Notes: generated from the letters alone by a model not told the origin. A stretch of 64,000 nt of DNA from JAAURB01 sp049647265 (GCA_049647265.1 JBARXJ010000037.1:1-64000); one strand, 5' to 3'. Shown: positions 24,576 through 34,175, counted from the first letter of the stretch. Program-made: numbers and translations.

Positions 24576-25631
24576 CTAACAGGACTGATTATCCTGGAGG
24601 ATTTTTGTCGCCTTGAGACAATCTAACTCAATTTGAGATTTAAGTTGTTCAACAGAAGCAAACTTTTGTTCGGGCCTCAAGAATTCAACCAAATCTACCG
24701 CTAAAGTTTTACCATATAAGTCTCCCGACCAATCAAGTAAATGAACTTCTACCGTGGGATGTTCTCCGGCAACAGTGGGACGGCAACCAATATTCATTAC
24801 TCCCATCTGAGGAGAAGAGTCTGCTTGTTGTTGGGACTGTTGTTTCACCCAAACGGCATAAACCCCATACCGGGGTAAAAACTTATCTTGCGGTAACTGT
24901 AAATTCGCTGTGGGAAACCCAATCGTTCGACCTAGCTGTTGACCTGTCACCACTTCACCGACTAATTGATAGTATCGGCCGAGTAAGTGTGTAGCGCGTT
25001 GAATCTCGCCTTGTTGGAGGGCCTGACGAATTAAAGAACTACTAATACGTTCGCCTTGTTCACAGGGATAACGGGACACGATAATCACCTCTACGCCAAA
25101 CTGGGCTGCAATCTCTTGTAAGTCTACCGCAGTTCCCGCTCGATTTTTACCAAATTGAAAATCAAACCCTACACTGACTCGACGAGCGTGTAATTGTTCG
25201 ACTATAATCTTTTCAACAAATTGACGGGGAGTTAAAGCCGCTAAATCATGGTTAAACGGCAGCAATACAAGCTGTTCTACGCCTAATTGTTTCAACTGTT
25301 CCACTTTCTCATCGTGGGGCGTTAACAATGGCTTTGTTCGTCCCGTAAAAAATTGTTGGGGATGGGGATGAAAGGTAACGACTGTTGAGTAACAGTGTTC
25401 GGCTTCTGTAGAATTAGGAATAGAGGTTGAAGTTCTACAGGAAGATAGCTCAACTGAGGATGAAAAATCTGTCTGCGAAAACTGCCGGGAGGAAACTTGC
25501 TGCTGAGAAGATGCCGACTGATTTAAAGTCGGAGTAATCACCTGCTGATGGCCTCGATGTAAACCATCAAAGTTTCCTAAAGCGATCGCAGTGGGGGTTA
25601 AAACGATGTCTAGTGATGATGTTGTCCACAC
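24576..25631 (-). CDS. ribF: Bifunctional riboflavin kinase/FAD synthetase
   Basis: RibF phosphorylates riboflavin to FMN and adenylates it to FAD. The N-terminal nucleotidyltransferase domain has GNFDGLHRGHQ (residues 19-29) and the SSSLIRQAL-type motif (ISSSLIRQALQQG), and the C-terminal kinase has GRTIGFPTANLQLP and YGVYAVWV. At 351 residues it is about 40 longer than usual. The excess is a Ser/Gln/Thr-rich insertion at residues 37-82, between the H-x-G-H motif and VVTFHPHP; it looks disordered and may be a lineage-specific loop. The rest of the protein is intact and likely active. Confidence 0.95.
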   Translation of the reverse strand: MWTTSSLDIVLTPTAIALGNFDGLHRGHQQVITPTLNQSASSQQQVSSRQFSQTDFSSSVELSSCRTSTSIPNSTEAEHCYSTVVTFHPHPQQFFTGRTKPLLTPHDEKVEQLKQLGVEQLVLLPFNHDLAALTPRQFVEKIIVEQLHARRVSVGFDFQFGKNRAGTAVDLQEIAAQFGVEVIIVSRYPCEQGERISSSLIRQALQQGEIQRATHLLGRYYQLVGEVVTGQQLGRTIGFPTANLQLPQDKFLPRYGVYAVWVKQQSQQQADSSPQMGVMNIGCRPTVAGEHPTVEVHLLDWSGDLYGKTLAVDLVEFLRPEQKFASVEQLKSQIELDCLKATKILQDNQSC

Positions 25632-25855
25632 GCTTTACATTTTGACATATTATTGATGATTAGTCATTAGTTCTTAGAGGGAACAGGGAACGGGTGTCGG
25701 GTAACGGGGAACAAGCAACAGGGGTAAAAAGGCTTTCTTTACTCCTGTACAGACGTTCCATGGCAATCTCTACTGACTCCTGACTACTGACTTCTTCCGC
25801 TCTAATAAACCTACCTAAATCTACTCATGAGTAAATTTAGAGTTATTTTCTTGCT

Positions 25856-26993
25856 TCACTCCCAGCAGTGTCGGCACTGGCTACTCCACAAGCTGACACG
25901 GGCGTTGCTCGCCGCCAAAGACTTCAAATTTATAGCTGCGTTTAAGTCTCTTTCAATTTCAACTCCGCAGCTTTCACACTTAAAGACCCGTTCACTTAAA
26001 CTCAATTTCTCTTTCTTATGACCACAATTGGAACAAGTTTTTGAACTGGCAAACCATCTATCCGCAATTATGAGTTTAGACCCATACAACTGACATTTAT
26101 ATTCTAATTGCCGTCTAAACTCGTAAAATCCCATGTCTTGAACGGCTTTTGCCAGTTTTCTATTGGCCAACATTCCTGATACATTCAAATCCTCAATCAC
26201 AACAGTGCTGTGGTTCTTAGCCAAATAAGTGGTGAGCTTGTGTAATGTGTCAGAGCGGATGTTAGCAACCTTAGAATGTAGCTTAGCTATTTTTTTTTGA
26301 GCCTTCTGCCAATTACTCGATCCTTTCTCCTTATGGCGGCTCAAATACTGTAATCTAGATAATTTAGCCTCATACTTTTTATAACTTTTAGCTCCCTTAA
26401 ATGACATTCCTGATGATAAAGTTGCCAGAGTCTTGATTCCTAAATCTACTCCTACTACTTCGTTTGAATAGTTTTGATAGGGTTCGACTTCTATTTTAAA
26501 ACTAATAAACCATCTATCTGCCTTCTGGGAAACTGTAACAGATTTCGGCTGACAACCATAAGGCAATTTCTCATGAGTTTTTAACCATCCTATTTTGGGA
26601 ATTTTTATTTTTTGATGTTCTACTCTAATGGCTCCATCTAGGGTAAAACTGTCTCTTTTACCTTTTTTCTTAAATCTAGGGGGTTTTGCTTGCTTTTTGA
26701 ATGCACGTTTCCAAGATTGAGATAGATGTCTTAACACCCATTGAGGCGCACACTTGGAACAGGAATAGTACCAACTGTTCGAGGGTTTAACTAACGCGAC
26801 TAACCATTTGTGCAGATCAATTGCTGTGGGAAATTTGATTTTGTTGTCAGGGTTGTCTTTATTGTGATCTAATATTTGTTTTGTTAAAGCTAGTCCCCAA
26901 TTTGCTTGCGTGACGAGCTGTACCTGCGTGTTGGGCTAGTGCTGAACGCTGTTTATTGTTAATTTTGAGTTCAGTTTTAAAGCCGAGTAGCAA
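25856..26993 (-). pseudogene. Frameshifted IS200/IS605-type tnpB
   Basis: The 3' part (25856-26737 and further in the same frame) encodes a TnpB with all landmarks: RuvC I (VGVDLGIKTLAT), RuvC II (VVIEDLNVSGM), a CxxC...CxxC zinc ribbon (TCSNCG, CESCG) and RuvC III (IERDLNAAINL). Homology continues 5' as NWGLALTKQILDHNKDN...HKWLVALVK and then, in another frame, as LLGFKTELKINNKQRSALAQHAGTARHA from a TTG at 26993. The frame breaks near 26901-26912, compatible with one extra base. No tnpA is present. The nuclease domain is preserved, so the disruption may be recent; an internal start would give a protein lacking its N-terminal domain. Confidence 0.8.
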
Positions 26994-27058
26994 CGTCTTT
27001 TAAATCCTCTACCATTAACTTACTTATTTGTCTATAATAGCGTATTTTTTAGGCAGTT

Positions 27059-29023
27059 TTAGAAAAAATTAGTTAGATTTTCGGCAACTGTTACAAACCC
27101 TCTTCCTTCTTCCTCCTTCCTTCTTCCTTCCTTAAGAATTTGAGTTTCGAGGTAAATTAATAGCGCATTAACATCGGCTGGGTTAACGCCACCAATACGA
27201 GAGGCTTGACCAACAGTTGCAGGACGAACTTTAGTCAGTTTTTCCCGAGATTCCATAGATAAAGTAGTGATGGTCATGTAATCTAAATCTTGGGGTAATT
27301 TCCGATTAGCATGACGGCTAACTTGATCGATTTGATTTTGTTGACGTTGGAGATAACCGGAATATTTAATCTCAATTTCTGCTCCTTCTTTTTCCGGTTT
27401 ATTTAACTCAGAATTGCCTAAACCATATTGTTCTAAATTAGGATAATGAAATCCAGGACGGCGCAATAAATCGGCTAAAGTAATTGAACCTTTAATCCGT
27501 TGTTGAGTATCCGCTAAAATTTGAATCCCGACTTCGTCCCGTTCTTTAATTCGAGTTGTATATAACCGTTCTTTTTCTGCGGTAATATTGGCTTGTTTTT
27601 GTTGGAATAATTCCCAACGGCGGTCATCAATTAAACCAATATCTCGACCTAACGGGGTCAGACGTTGATCGGCATTATCAGACCGTAATAATAGCCGATA
27701 TTCCGAACGACTGGTTAACATCCGATAGGGTTCCCGTAAATCTTTTGTACATAAATCATCGATTAAAGTGCCGAGATAACTTTGTTCGCGAGGGAAGACA
27801 ATCATCTCTTTATTTTGTACAAATCTTACCGCATTAATTCCGGCGACAATTCCTTGCGCTGCTGCTTCTTCATATCCTGTGGTTCCATTCACTTGACCCG
27901 CACAAAATAGCCCTTCAATTTTCTTAGTCATCAACGTCGGATAACATTGAGTGGCGGGTAAATAATCATATTCGACTGCATAAGCCGGGCGCAACATAAT
28001 ACACTGTTCTAAACCGGGAAGCGATCGCAACATTTGCAGTTGTAAATTTTCCGGTAAACCCGTAGAAAATCCTTGAATATATAATTCTGGAATCTTACGA
28101 CCTTCCGGTTCAATAAATATTTGATGACTTTCTTTTTCGGCAAATCGAACTATTTTATCTTCAATACTCGGGCAGTAACGGGGACCTTTGGCATCCACCC
28201 AACCACCATAAACAGGAGATAAATGTAGATTATCTCTAATTAACCGATGAGTTTCTGAGGTCGTTCGGGTTAGATAACAACACATTTGTTCCCGTTCGAC
28301 CCATACTTTTGGATCGAAACTAAACCAGCGAACGTCTTCATCTCCCGGTTGCGGTTCTAGGTTACTATAATTAACAGAACGTTTGTCTACTCTTGCCGGA
28401 GTTCCTGTTTTTAACCGTCCGGTTTCAAAGCCTAAACGGTTTAACGTTTCAGTTAACCCTGTTGCAGCAAATTCTCCCGCCCGTCCGGCTGCCATTGACT
28501 TCTTGCCAACCCAAATAATACCGCCTAAAAAAGTACCTGTTGTCAGAATAACTGCCCGACATTTAAAGGCAACACCGAAGTAAGTTTCTACCCCGATAAT
28601 TTCATCATTTTTACCTAAAATTAAATCGGTAACCATGCCTTCACGGATGGCAAGATTTTCTTGATTTTCTACAATATCCCGCATCACCGCTGAATATTCC
28701 CGCTTGTCGGTTTGGGCGCGTAATGCCCACACAGCAGGCCCTCGCGAGGCATTTAACACCCGTTTCTGTAAATAGGTTCGATCCGCCATTTTGCCAATTT
28801 CACCGCCCAATGCATCGATTTCGTGGGTGAGTTGAGACTTTGCGGGGGCACCGACTGCCGGGTTACAAGGCTGCCAAGCAATTTTATCTAAATTTAACGT
28901 TAACATTAGCGTCCGACACCCCAAACGGGCGGCAGCTAAGGCGGCTTCACAACCGGAGTGTCCAGCACCGACAATAATAATATCAAATTCGTCTTGAAAG
29001 TCTACGGTCGAAGTAATGGTCAT
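27059..29023 (-). CDS. mnmG: tRNA uridine-34 carboxymethylaminomethyl modification enzyme MnmG (GidA)
   Basis: MnmG, with MnmE, adds the carboxymethylaminomethyl group to the wobble uridine of several tRNAs. The 654-residue FAD protein has IIVGAGHSGCEAALAAARLG at residues 16-35, PCNPAVGAPAKSQLTHEIDALGGEI after it, GTFLGG, and the C-terminal helical domain with ESREKLTKVRPATVGQASRIGGVNPADV. The length is slightly above the usual 620-640 because of a charged, variable C-terminal tail (LKEGRRKEEEGRG). It is monocistronic. The adjacent frameshifted tnpB ends within 70 bases of its stop. Confidence 0.97.
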   Translation of the reverse strand: MTITSTVDFQDEFDIIIVGAGHSGCEAALAAARLGCRTLMLTLNLDKIAWQPCNPAVGAPAKSQLTHEIDALGGEIGKMADRTYLQKRVLNASRGPAVWALRAQTDKREYSAVMRDIVENQENLAIREGMVTDLILGKNDEIIGVETYFGVAFKCRAVILTTGTFLGGIIWVGKKSMAAGRAGEFAATGLTETLNRLGFETGRLKTGTPARVDKRSVNYSNLEPQPGDEDVRWFSFDPKVWVEREQMCCYLTRTTSETHRLIRDNLHLSPVYGGWVDAKGPRYCPSIEDKIVRFAEKESHQIFIEPEGRKIPELYIQGFSTGLPENLQLQMLRSLPGLEQCIMLRPAYAVEYDYLPATQCYPTLMTKKIEGLFCAGQVNGTTGYEEAAAQGIVAGINAVRFVQNKEMIVFPREQSYLGTLIDDLCTKDLREPYRMLTSRSEYRLLLRSDNADQRLTPLGRDIGLIDDRRWELFQQKQANITAEKERLYTTRIKERDEVGIQILADTQQRIKGSITLADLLRRPGFHYPNLEQYGLGNSELNKPEKEGAEIEIKYSGYLQRQQNQIDQVSRHANRKLPQDLDYMTITTLSMESREKLTKVRPATVGQASRIGGVNPADVNALLIYLETQILKEGRRKEEEGRGFVTVAENLTNFF

Positions 29024-29292
29024 TGTTTTATAAAAACGACAAATTGAAAAAAATCTTGTAAGATCAACGATGGCAGAAAAAGCGTTTATTGAGAGGGGAG
29101 ACGGGGCAGTCTGCCTGATTCAATTAATTATACAATATTTCAAGATTCTGAGTGATACAGCCATCAACTCGATTAATATTTGAGTTATTCTTAATCTTTA
29201 CTGTCAATATTATAGACAGCATTTTTTCAATCCGTGGGAAATGGCTGCGGGATCTATTGGCAAAGTTGGAATATCAGGAGAATTAAACAACA

Positions 29293-29958
29293 ATGGCAAC
29301 TTATTTAATTACGGGTGCAAACCGAGGAATTGGCTTAGAATATTGTCGGCAATTGCAACAACGGGGAGATCGGGTAATTGCGGTTTGTCGTTCGGTTTCA
29401 GATGAATTAAAAGATTTAGGCGTAGAAATTGAAGCTGATATTGATATTACTAAAGACGACTCGGTGCAAGATTTAGTGCAGCGCTTGAATAATCAAACCA
29501 TTGATGTATTAATTAATAATGCAGGGATTATTGAACGAGTCAGTTTAGATGCGTTGGATTTTGATAGTATTCAGCGGCAATTTGAAGTCAATGCCATGGG
29601 GCCGCTACGGGTGACTCATGCCCTATTAAATCATCTCAAAGATGGCTCTAAAATTATCATTATGACCAGCCGTATGGGTTCAATTGATGATAATACTTCG
29701 GGTGGTTCTTATGGTTATCGGATGTCAAAAGTAGCTGTTTCGATGGCGGGTAAATCGTTATCAGTTGATTTGAAATCCAAAGGAATTGCTGTGGCTATTT
29801 TACATCCAGGTTTAGTTAAAACTCGAATGACTAACTTTACAGATTCTGGTATTACCACTGAACAATCCGTTAAAGGTTTACTGGCTAGAATCGATCAATT
29901 AAATCTAGAGAATACAGGTACATTTTGGCATTCTAACGGCGAAGTATTGCCTTGGTAA
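29293..29958 (+). CDS. Short-chain dehydrogenase/reductase, C-factor-like
   Basis: The 221-residue protein is an SDR-fold NAD(P)-dependent oxidoreductase. It has the cofactor motif TGANRGIGLEYC (residues 7-18), NNAG (around 75), and the catalytic triad as Ser in TSRMGS, then YGYRMSKVA (Tyr-x3-Lys). Short members like this one resemble the myxobacterial C-factor (CsgA) group. The substrate is unknown. A GGAG precedes the ATG by about ten bases, and the gene ends five bases before the convergent recombinase. Confidence 0.92.
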   Translation: MATYLITGANRGIGLEYCRQLQQRGDRVIAVCRSVSDELKDLGVEIEADIDITKDDSVQDLVQRLNNQTIDVLINNAGIIERVSLDALDFDSIQRQFEVNAMGPLRVTHALLNHLKDGSKIIIMTSRMGSIDDNTSGGSYGYRMSKVAVSMAGKSLSVDLKSKGIAVAILHPGLVKTRMTNFTDSGITTEQSVKGLLARIDQLNLENTGTFWHSNGEVLPW

Positions 29959-29963
29959 TCGTT

Positions 29964-30968
29964 TTAATCTGAGGATTTATTAATCTCAATTCCTAACTTT
30001 AATGCTGGGTTATTTTCCCAGCGATCGCCAACATGAGCATAGATACAAGTGGTTCTAGGATCGGCGTGTCCGAGTAAGTCTTGAACCTGGCGTAATTCTG
30101 CCCCAGAACGCAATGCTAAAGTTCCGGCTGTATGCCTTAAACTATGAGTAGAAAGGGTTCTTCCTGCACTATATTTAAGTTCTGCTTGATTAAGATATCC
30201 ATCCACAATCAATCGAATTCCTCGCCGAGATAACCGTTGTCCTTTTGCCCGATTTCCCACAGCAATAAATAAGGGATAACTGGGTTTAATCTTACCCATT
30301 GTATCTTCTCGTAAATCCAAATATTGTAATAATAATTGTGCTAAATCTGGGGTTAAAGGAACGACTCGAATACTGCGTTTACCTTCGACTCGAATTCCCC
30401 AATTATTACCTTGTCTGACAATATCAGAAAAGTTAGCCCGATGTAATTCTACTGTGCGGGGGCCTTCTAATGCTAAAATAGCCAATAAAGCGCGATCTCT
30501 TGCTGATTTTAAACTCCCATCTTGAGGTACAATAGCTAATAATTGTTCAACTTCTGTAGCTTCTAAATAAGTAATTTTTTCAGCCGGATCTCGTTTTTCT
30601 CGGGGTGGTTTTACGCCTGTTGCTGGATTAAAAGATAACAGTCCTTTATCCACTGCCGCTTGATAAAATCGCCGCACAACTGATAATTTTAATGCTATTG
30701 TTGCGGGTTTAAATTTTTTCTTGTCAATCATCCACCGCCGATATCGTTTAATATCTTCTTTTGTGATAGTGGCTGAGTGTAATTGTTGATGATCGCACCA
30801 ATCTAAAAATTGAATTAATTGACGGCGATAAGTTATAATCGTATCGTTTGCCGCATCTCCTGCACCCACATCAATTTCTAAGAAATCTGCAAAGGCTTCT
30901 ATCAGCGTTGCTGTCGGCACTAGCTGAGAAGTTGATGAAGGGGTTAATGCAGGAACAGTTGAGATCAT
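29964..30968 (-). CDS. Tyrosine recombinase (XerC/D-like integrase)
   Basis: Tyrosine recombinases cut and rejoin DNA through a covalent phosphotyrosine. The 334-residue protein has an N-terminal core-binding SAM-like domain (about 20-120) and a catalytic domain with Arg I in LEGPRTVELHR, the beta-hairpin Lys in VEGKRS, H-x-x-R in STHSLRHTAGTLAL, and the terminal GHADPRTTCIYAHV with the nucleophilic Tyr. All six catalytic positions appear to be present. It could be the chromosomal Xer recombinase or a mobile-element integrase; the neighbouring MITE-like repeat and HEPN-like gene hint at an accessory zone, but no attachment site is visible. Confidence 0.9.
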   Translation of the reverse strand: MISTVPALTPSSTSQLVPTATLIEAFADFLEIDVGAGDAANDTIITYRRQLIQFLDWCDHQQLHSATITKEDIKRYRRWMIDKKKFKPATIALKLSVVRRFYQAAVDKGLLSFNPATGVKPPREKRDPAEKITYLEATEVEQLLAIVPQDGSLKSARDRALLAILALEGPRTVELHRANFSDIVRQGNNWGIRVEGKRSIRVVPLTPDLAQLLLQYLDLREDTMGKIKPSYPLFIAVGNRAKGQRLSRRGIRLIVDGYLNQAELKYSAGRTLSTHSLRHTAGTLALRSGAELRQVQDLLGHADPRTTCIYAHVGDRWENNPALKLGIEINKSSD

Positions 30969-31380
30969 TAGTTAAAGAATTGGTGAATGATTCACTATTT
31001 TATCTTATTATATTCTGATGGATAATACTGATTTGTCAACCTACTATTATCCGCATCATTATAAAGTTTTAGGCGCAATTTATCTTTATATTCTGTTCAA
31101 TCCGTTAATTTTTGCATAACTTGGGCTGTGTAGTGTCAGCTTTTACAAAAATTGGGATATTTTTATATAGCTTAAATTACTAAGATTAAATGATTAACCA
31201 GATCTATAGCAATCCTATCTAAGTTGTAAAAAAATATTGTTGAACAAGGGAACAGAATTAGGCTTTTTATTTTTTTTTAGACTATTCATGAATCATGTAT
31301 GATTGCTATATAATAAAAAAATTATACTTGTTAAAGTCATAGCGCAAAGCCAAAGTTATCAATCTCTATTTTGGCATAAT
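30969..31380. other. Gene-free AT-rich stretch with MITE-like repeat
   Basis: No supported coding frame in 412 bases. The AT content is high and the only structure seen is the 106-bp terminal-inverted-repeat element at 31205-31310. Confidence 0.5.
31205..31310. mobile_element. MITE-like element with 10-bp terminal inverted repeats
   Basis: TATAGCAATC (31205-31214) and GATTGCTATA (31301-31310) are perfect inverted repeats bounding 86 non-coding bases with a T-tract. The size and ends fit a miniature inverted-repeat element. Target duplications are not clear in this AT-rich context. Confidence 0.5.
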
Positions 31381-32115
31381 TTAACAGTCCAATTTTACTA
31401 AGACAGCGGTTAAAATCTCTGCTAAATTCTCTGTTAATACTTCTAAACTGGCATTGAGTTTCCAGTCTTCTATTATTTTAGGGACTAGAAAACCATGAGT
31501 TGTGGTATTTCTAAATACTTTTGCGATCGCGAATGCATCTGTCCAATTATCAATCGGCTGAGATTTAACCATCCAACGTTGAATTACTTCTGCATCTTTA
31601 CCACTTAATCCTAAAAACTTACCCATTGCTAGTTCTTCTCGACTCAACCATTTTTCTAAATTTTTACTATTGTCACTACCTGGATGTTTGAGAGAGGAAT
31701 AACGGGGAAGATTACATTTATCTAGCATTTTTTTAAACACAGGAAACCGAATAGAATTATCCTTATAGCAATTCATCAATCCTTTTGTGGTAATCTCAAA
31801 GCCGCTGTAAGCAATGACTAATCTCCATTGAATGCCTCTATGTTTACCTGTATTATTGCGAGGAGATCCACAAATTGCAGGATTTTCCCAATCTATCGCT
31901 GCTTGAGTTAAATTAACACCGCGACTGATAAATTTATAAACTTGATCGATATGTTCAGGACGACTATTATGATTAGAATTAAAATAAGATAGCTTTTTTT
32001 GTATTGTTTTGCATTTCGTCTGATTCGTTAACCAAGAATTATTCGGTAGAAAAATAGCATCTACTTTTTCCCAAGCTGCTGCCAATCTTTGCGAAATAGG
32101 TAAAGAGTCTGACAT
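31381..32115 (-). CDS. Uncharacterised protein with HEPN-type R-X4-H motif
   Basis: I do not recognise a named family. The 244-residue protein is mainly helical and soluble. Near residue 208 it has KVFRNTTTHGFL, which matches the R-N-x3-H-G version of the R-X4-6-H active site in HEPN ribonucleases, placed before a final helix as in HEPN domains. The middle (WRLVIAYSGFEITTKGLMN) looks like an earlier HEPN helix. HEPN proteins are often toxins or parts of RNA-targeting defence systems; there is no obvious antitoxin beside it. It starts nine bases after glyK on the same strand, so it is likely co-transcribed with that housekeeping gene. Confidence 0.5.
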   Translation of the reverse strand: MSDSLPISQRLAAAWEKVDAIFLPNNSWLTNQTKCKTIQKKLSYFNSNHNSRPEHIDQVYKFISRGVNLTQAAIDWENPAICGSPRNNTGKHRGIQWRLVIAYSGFEITTKGLMNCYKDNSIRFPVFKKMLDKCNLPRYSSLKHPGSDNSKNLEKWLSREELAMGKFLGLSGKDAEVIQRWMVKSQPIDNWTDAFAIAKVFRNTTTHGFLVPKIIEDWKLNASLEVLTENLAEILTAVLVKLDC

Positions 32116-32124
32116 GATAAAAAT

Positions 32125-33168
32125 CTACTTTATTTTTTCCAGCGGCTTGTAGATTTTACCCACAGAATGATCGGCGTTAATCTCAATTACTAAATCTGTT
32201 AACTCTGGCTTTTCAACTAATGGCAAAATAAATAACTCAGGATGTAAAGCTTTCCAAAAATAATCAACAAATTGTTCAATTTCTGTATCCTTCATTCCCG
32301 ACTTTCCTGTTGCTATCATTTCCTGTTCAGCTTGTTTACGCCATTGTTTGGATAAGCGATAATCTATAGGATTCAGTACAATTAATCGATCCAAATACTG
32401 CCATAATGGTGTATAATTTTTTAATTGAGAATTGATATCCTGGGCAAAAGCCTTGTCAGCGTCAGTTCTAATCGGTGGTGGTGCAGCTTTAAACGCTTCT
32501 ATATCAACAGGTTGACAACCCACAAACCACCCTTCAAACAGAATAATATCAATCTCTGTAACCGTTTGAGATTCAATGCGACCGCCTGCGCCATTCCATA
32601 AAGATTTGTCAAAGCGAGGAATAGCCACAGACTCCCCAGAGACAGGGTGGCGCAATTGATCCAACACCTGTAAACCTAATTCTACATCGTGAGTTCCAGG
32701 AGGGCCACGCCAAATCATCCGAGGATCAGCTTGTCGCAAATGTTCTCGTTCAATATACGTTTTGTAGAGATCGTCAATCGATAAACTCAGGGTACGATGA
32801 CCGAGATGTTCTAAAATAGCCGTTAACGCTGTTGCTAAAGTGGTTTTACCTGTTCCTTGTCCGCCTAAAATTCCTTGAATAATAGGACGATTTAACGCTT
32901 GAAAATCGCTACTGAGTTGAATCGCTAACGGTAACCACAACTTCCATAATAATTCTAAACGGTTAGCAATATTGGGTAAAGCTGCGTCTTGTTGTAATAA
33001 AGATAAAAATAATTGCGATCGCCACTCTATCACATCCGTAACAGTTTCTGGCGTAATCTGAAACGCGGCGGCGCGAGAAATATCTGCTAATTCTGCTGTG
33101 GCTAATTGCTGTAGTTCCTCTACTGTCGGTTGATTTCCCGCAACCCAAGTTTGTAGAATCTGTTTCAT
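32125..33168 (-). CDS. glyK: D-glycerate 3-kinase (GLYK)
   Basis: This enzyme phosphorylates glycerate to 3-phosphoglycerate, the last step of photorespiration. The 347-residue P-loop kinase has the Walker A motif GGQGTGKTTLA around residue 106, a catalytic Asp in LSIDDLYKTYIER, the substrate loop WRGPPGTHDVELG (around 165), and FEGWFVGCQP as Walker B. These are characteristic of plant and cyanobacterial GLYK. It is five bases downstream of the Ycf20-like gene and nine before the HEPN-like gene. Confidence 0.95.
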   Translation of the reverse strand: MKQILQTWVAGNQPTVEELQQLATAELADISRAAAFQITPETVTDVIEWRSQLFLSLLQQDAALPNIANRLELLWKLWLPLAIQLSSDFQALNRPIIQGILGGQGTGKTTLATALTAILEHLGHRTLSLSIDDLYKTYIEREHLRQADPRMIWRGPPGTHDVELGLQVLDQLRHPVSGESVAIPRFDKSLWNGAGGRIESQTVTEIDIILFEGWFVGCQPVDIEAFKAAPPPIRTDADKAFAQDINSQLKNYTPLWQYLDRLIVLNPIDYRLSKQWRKQAEQEMIATGKSGMKDTEIEQFVDYFWKALHPELFILPLVEKPELTDLVIEINADHSVGKIYKPLEKIK

Positions 33169-33173
33169 TCCGT

Positions 33174-33509
33174 CTAAGATCCCAGCAAAAACGCTAATAA
33201 AAATAGACTGTAACTTAAGCCAATTTTAAGCGCATTCAAACTTTCAATCCAAATTGATTTGGGAGAATTGCGAGGTCGTTTACGATAAGTAACCGCACTG
33301 ATTAACTCTGTTAATAATAGTAAAACAAACGCCACACTAATATCCCAACTTGCTTCTTGTCCGGCTATCGTAGAAATAGCAATCCCTAAAAATGTACCGA
33401 ACAATAAGCTAATCACTAGCACAGATATCCGTCGCCAGGGATTTTGTAGCCATTGTCCCAGTCGTGCTAAGAAAATATCAAATAGTCGATTTAGACGAGT
33501 GTTCTGCAT
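33174..33509 (-). CDS. Ycf20-like (DUF565) membrane protein
   Basis: Ycf20 homologues are found in cyanobacteria, algae and plants; in algae and plants they affect non-photochemical quenching, with an unknown mechanism. The 111-residue protein has the opening NTRLNRLFDIFLARLGQWLQNPWRRIS and three membrane spans (SVLVISLLFGTFLGIAIST, ISVAFVLLLLTELISAVTY, LKIGLSYSLFLLAFLLG). I choose ATG 33509 (MQNTRLN) over an upstream TTG. It is immediately upstream of glyK on the same strand. Confidence 0.9.
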   Translation of the reverse strand: MQNTRLNRLFDIFLARLGQWLQNPWRRISVLVISLLFGTFLGIAISTIAGQEASWDISVAFVLLLLTELISAVTYRKRPRNSPKSIWIESLNALKIGLSYSLFLLAFLLGS

Positions 33510-33566
33510 CGCTTCAGGGATAAAATTCAACCCTCACTATGTCTTTAAGATACATGATTTGAAACC

Positions 33567-34115
33567 ATGAAATCCAGAGTTTATCTAGTTTTTGGGATAA
33601 TCGGGGTCATTCTACTGGCTATATTTAGTATTAAGCCTATTTTACTCAGAACCTGTATTGCCTTATTTCCTCCCAATTCTCCCTCTAGTCCGGTTTCAGC
33701 ATCCCCCGATCAGACTTCTGTTGAGCCTTCTAGCCCTGAGTCTGAGCCACCAGGAGTGGTTCAACCGACTATTTCGACTTCACCCCCCCAAACGACAACC
33801 GCAGCCACTACAGGCGCATTAAGAGTGAGTAACCCCACCCAGCATCCCGTGCGCATTGCGCTTTTAAGCAGCTCAGAAGATACTTTTAAGACACTTTACC
33901 CCGTTCATTGGGATTTCGCGCCTCAGGAGGGCAGCCAGACGGGTCTCCTGCTGTCTTTACCCGAACAAAGCTTAGATTTGCAACCTGGGGATATTTTAGT
34001 CGGTTTTGCTCAAGATGGTTCTCGCCGCTATTGGGGGCCATATATTGTGGGAGAAACAGATTTACCGTTATGGGTTGCAGAAGGCAAAGAATGGCAATTG
34101 ATTTTACAACCTTAA
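33567..34115 (+). CDS. Membrane-anchored hypothetical protein with Ser/Pro linker
   Basis: The 182-residue protein has no recognised family. It starts with a signal anchor (YLVFGIIGVILLAIFSIK), then a 55-residue Ser/Pro/Thr-rich linker, then a small beta-rich domain (about 85-182; TGALRVSNPTQHPVRIALL, DLQPGDILVGFAQDGSRRYWGPYIVG). This layout suggests an exported domain held to the membrane. It is divergent from ycf20 and ends at a hairpin shared with the convergent gene. Confidence 0.7.
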   Translation: MKSRVYLVFGIIGVILLAIFSIKPILLRTCIALFPPNSPSSPVSASPDQTSVEPSSPESEPPGVVQPTISTSPPQTTTAATTGALRVSNPTQHPVRIALLSSSEDTFKTLYPVHWDFAPQEGSQTGLLLSLPEQSLDLQPGDILVGFAQDGSRRYWGPYIVGETDLPLWVAEGKEWQLILQP

Positions 34116-34119
34116 AGCA

Positions 34120-34148
34120 ATAGAGACGCTCTGGCAAAACGTCTCTAT
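34120..34148. terminator. Bidirectional hairpin between convergent genes
   Basis: ATAGAGACG and CGTCTCTAT are perfect 9-bp arms separated by 11 bases, centred between two convergent stops. No strong T-tract. The arms belong to the dispersed TAGAGACG palindrome family also present at 40145 and 51196. Confidence 0.6.
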
Positions 34149-34175
34149 CAAAATCAACTCAGGTAAGATTAACCC

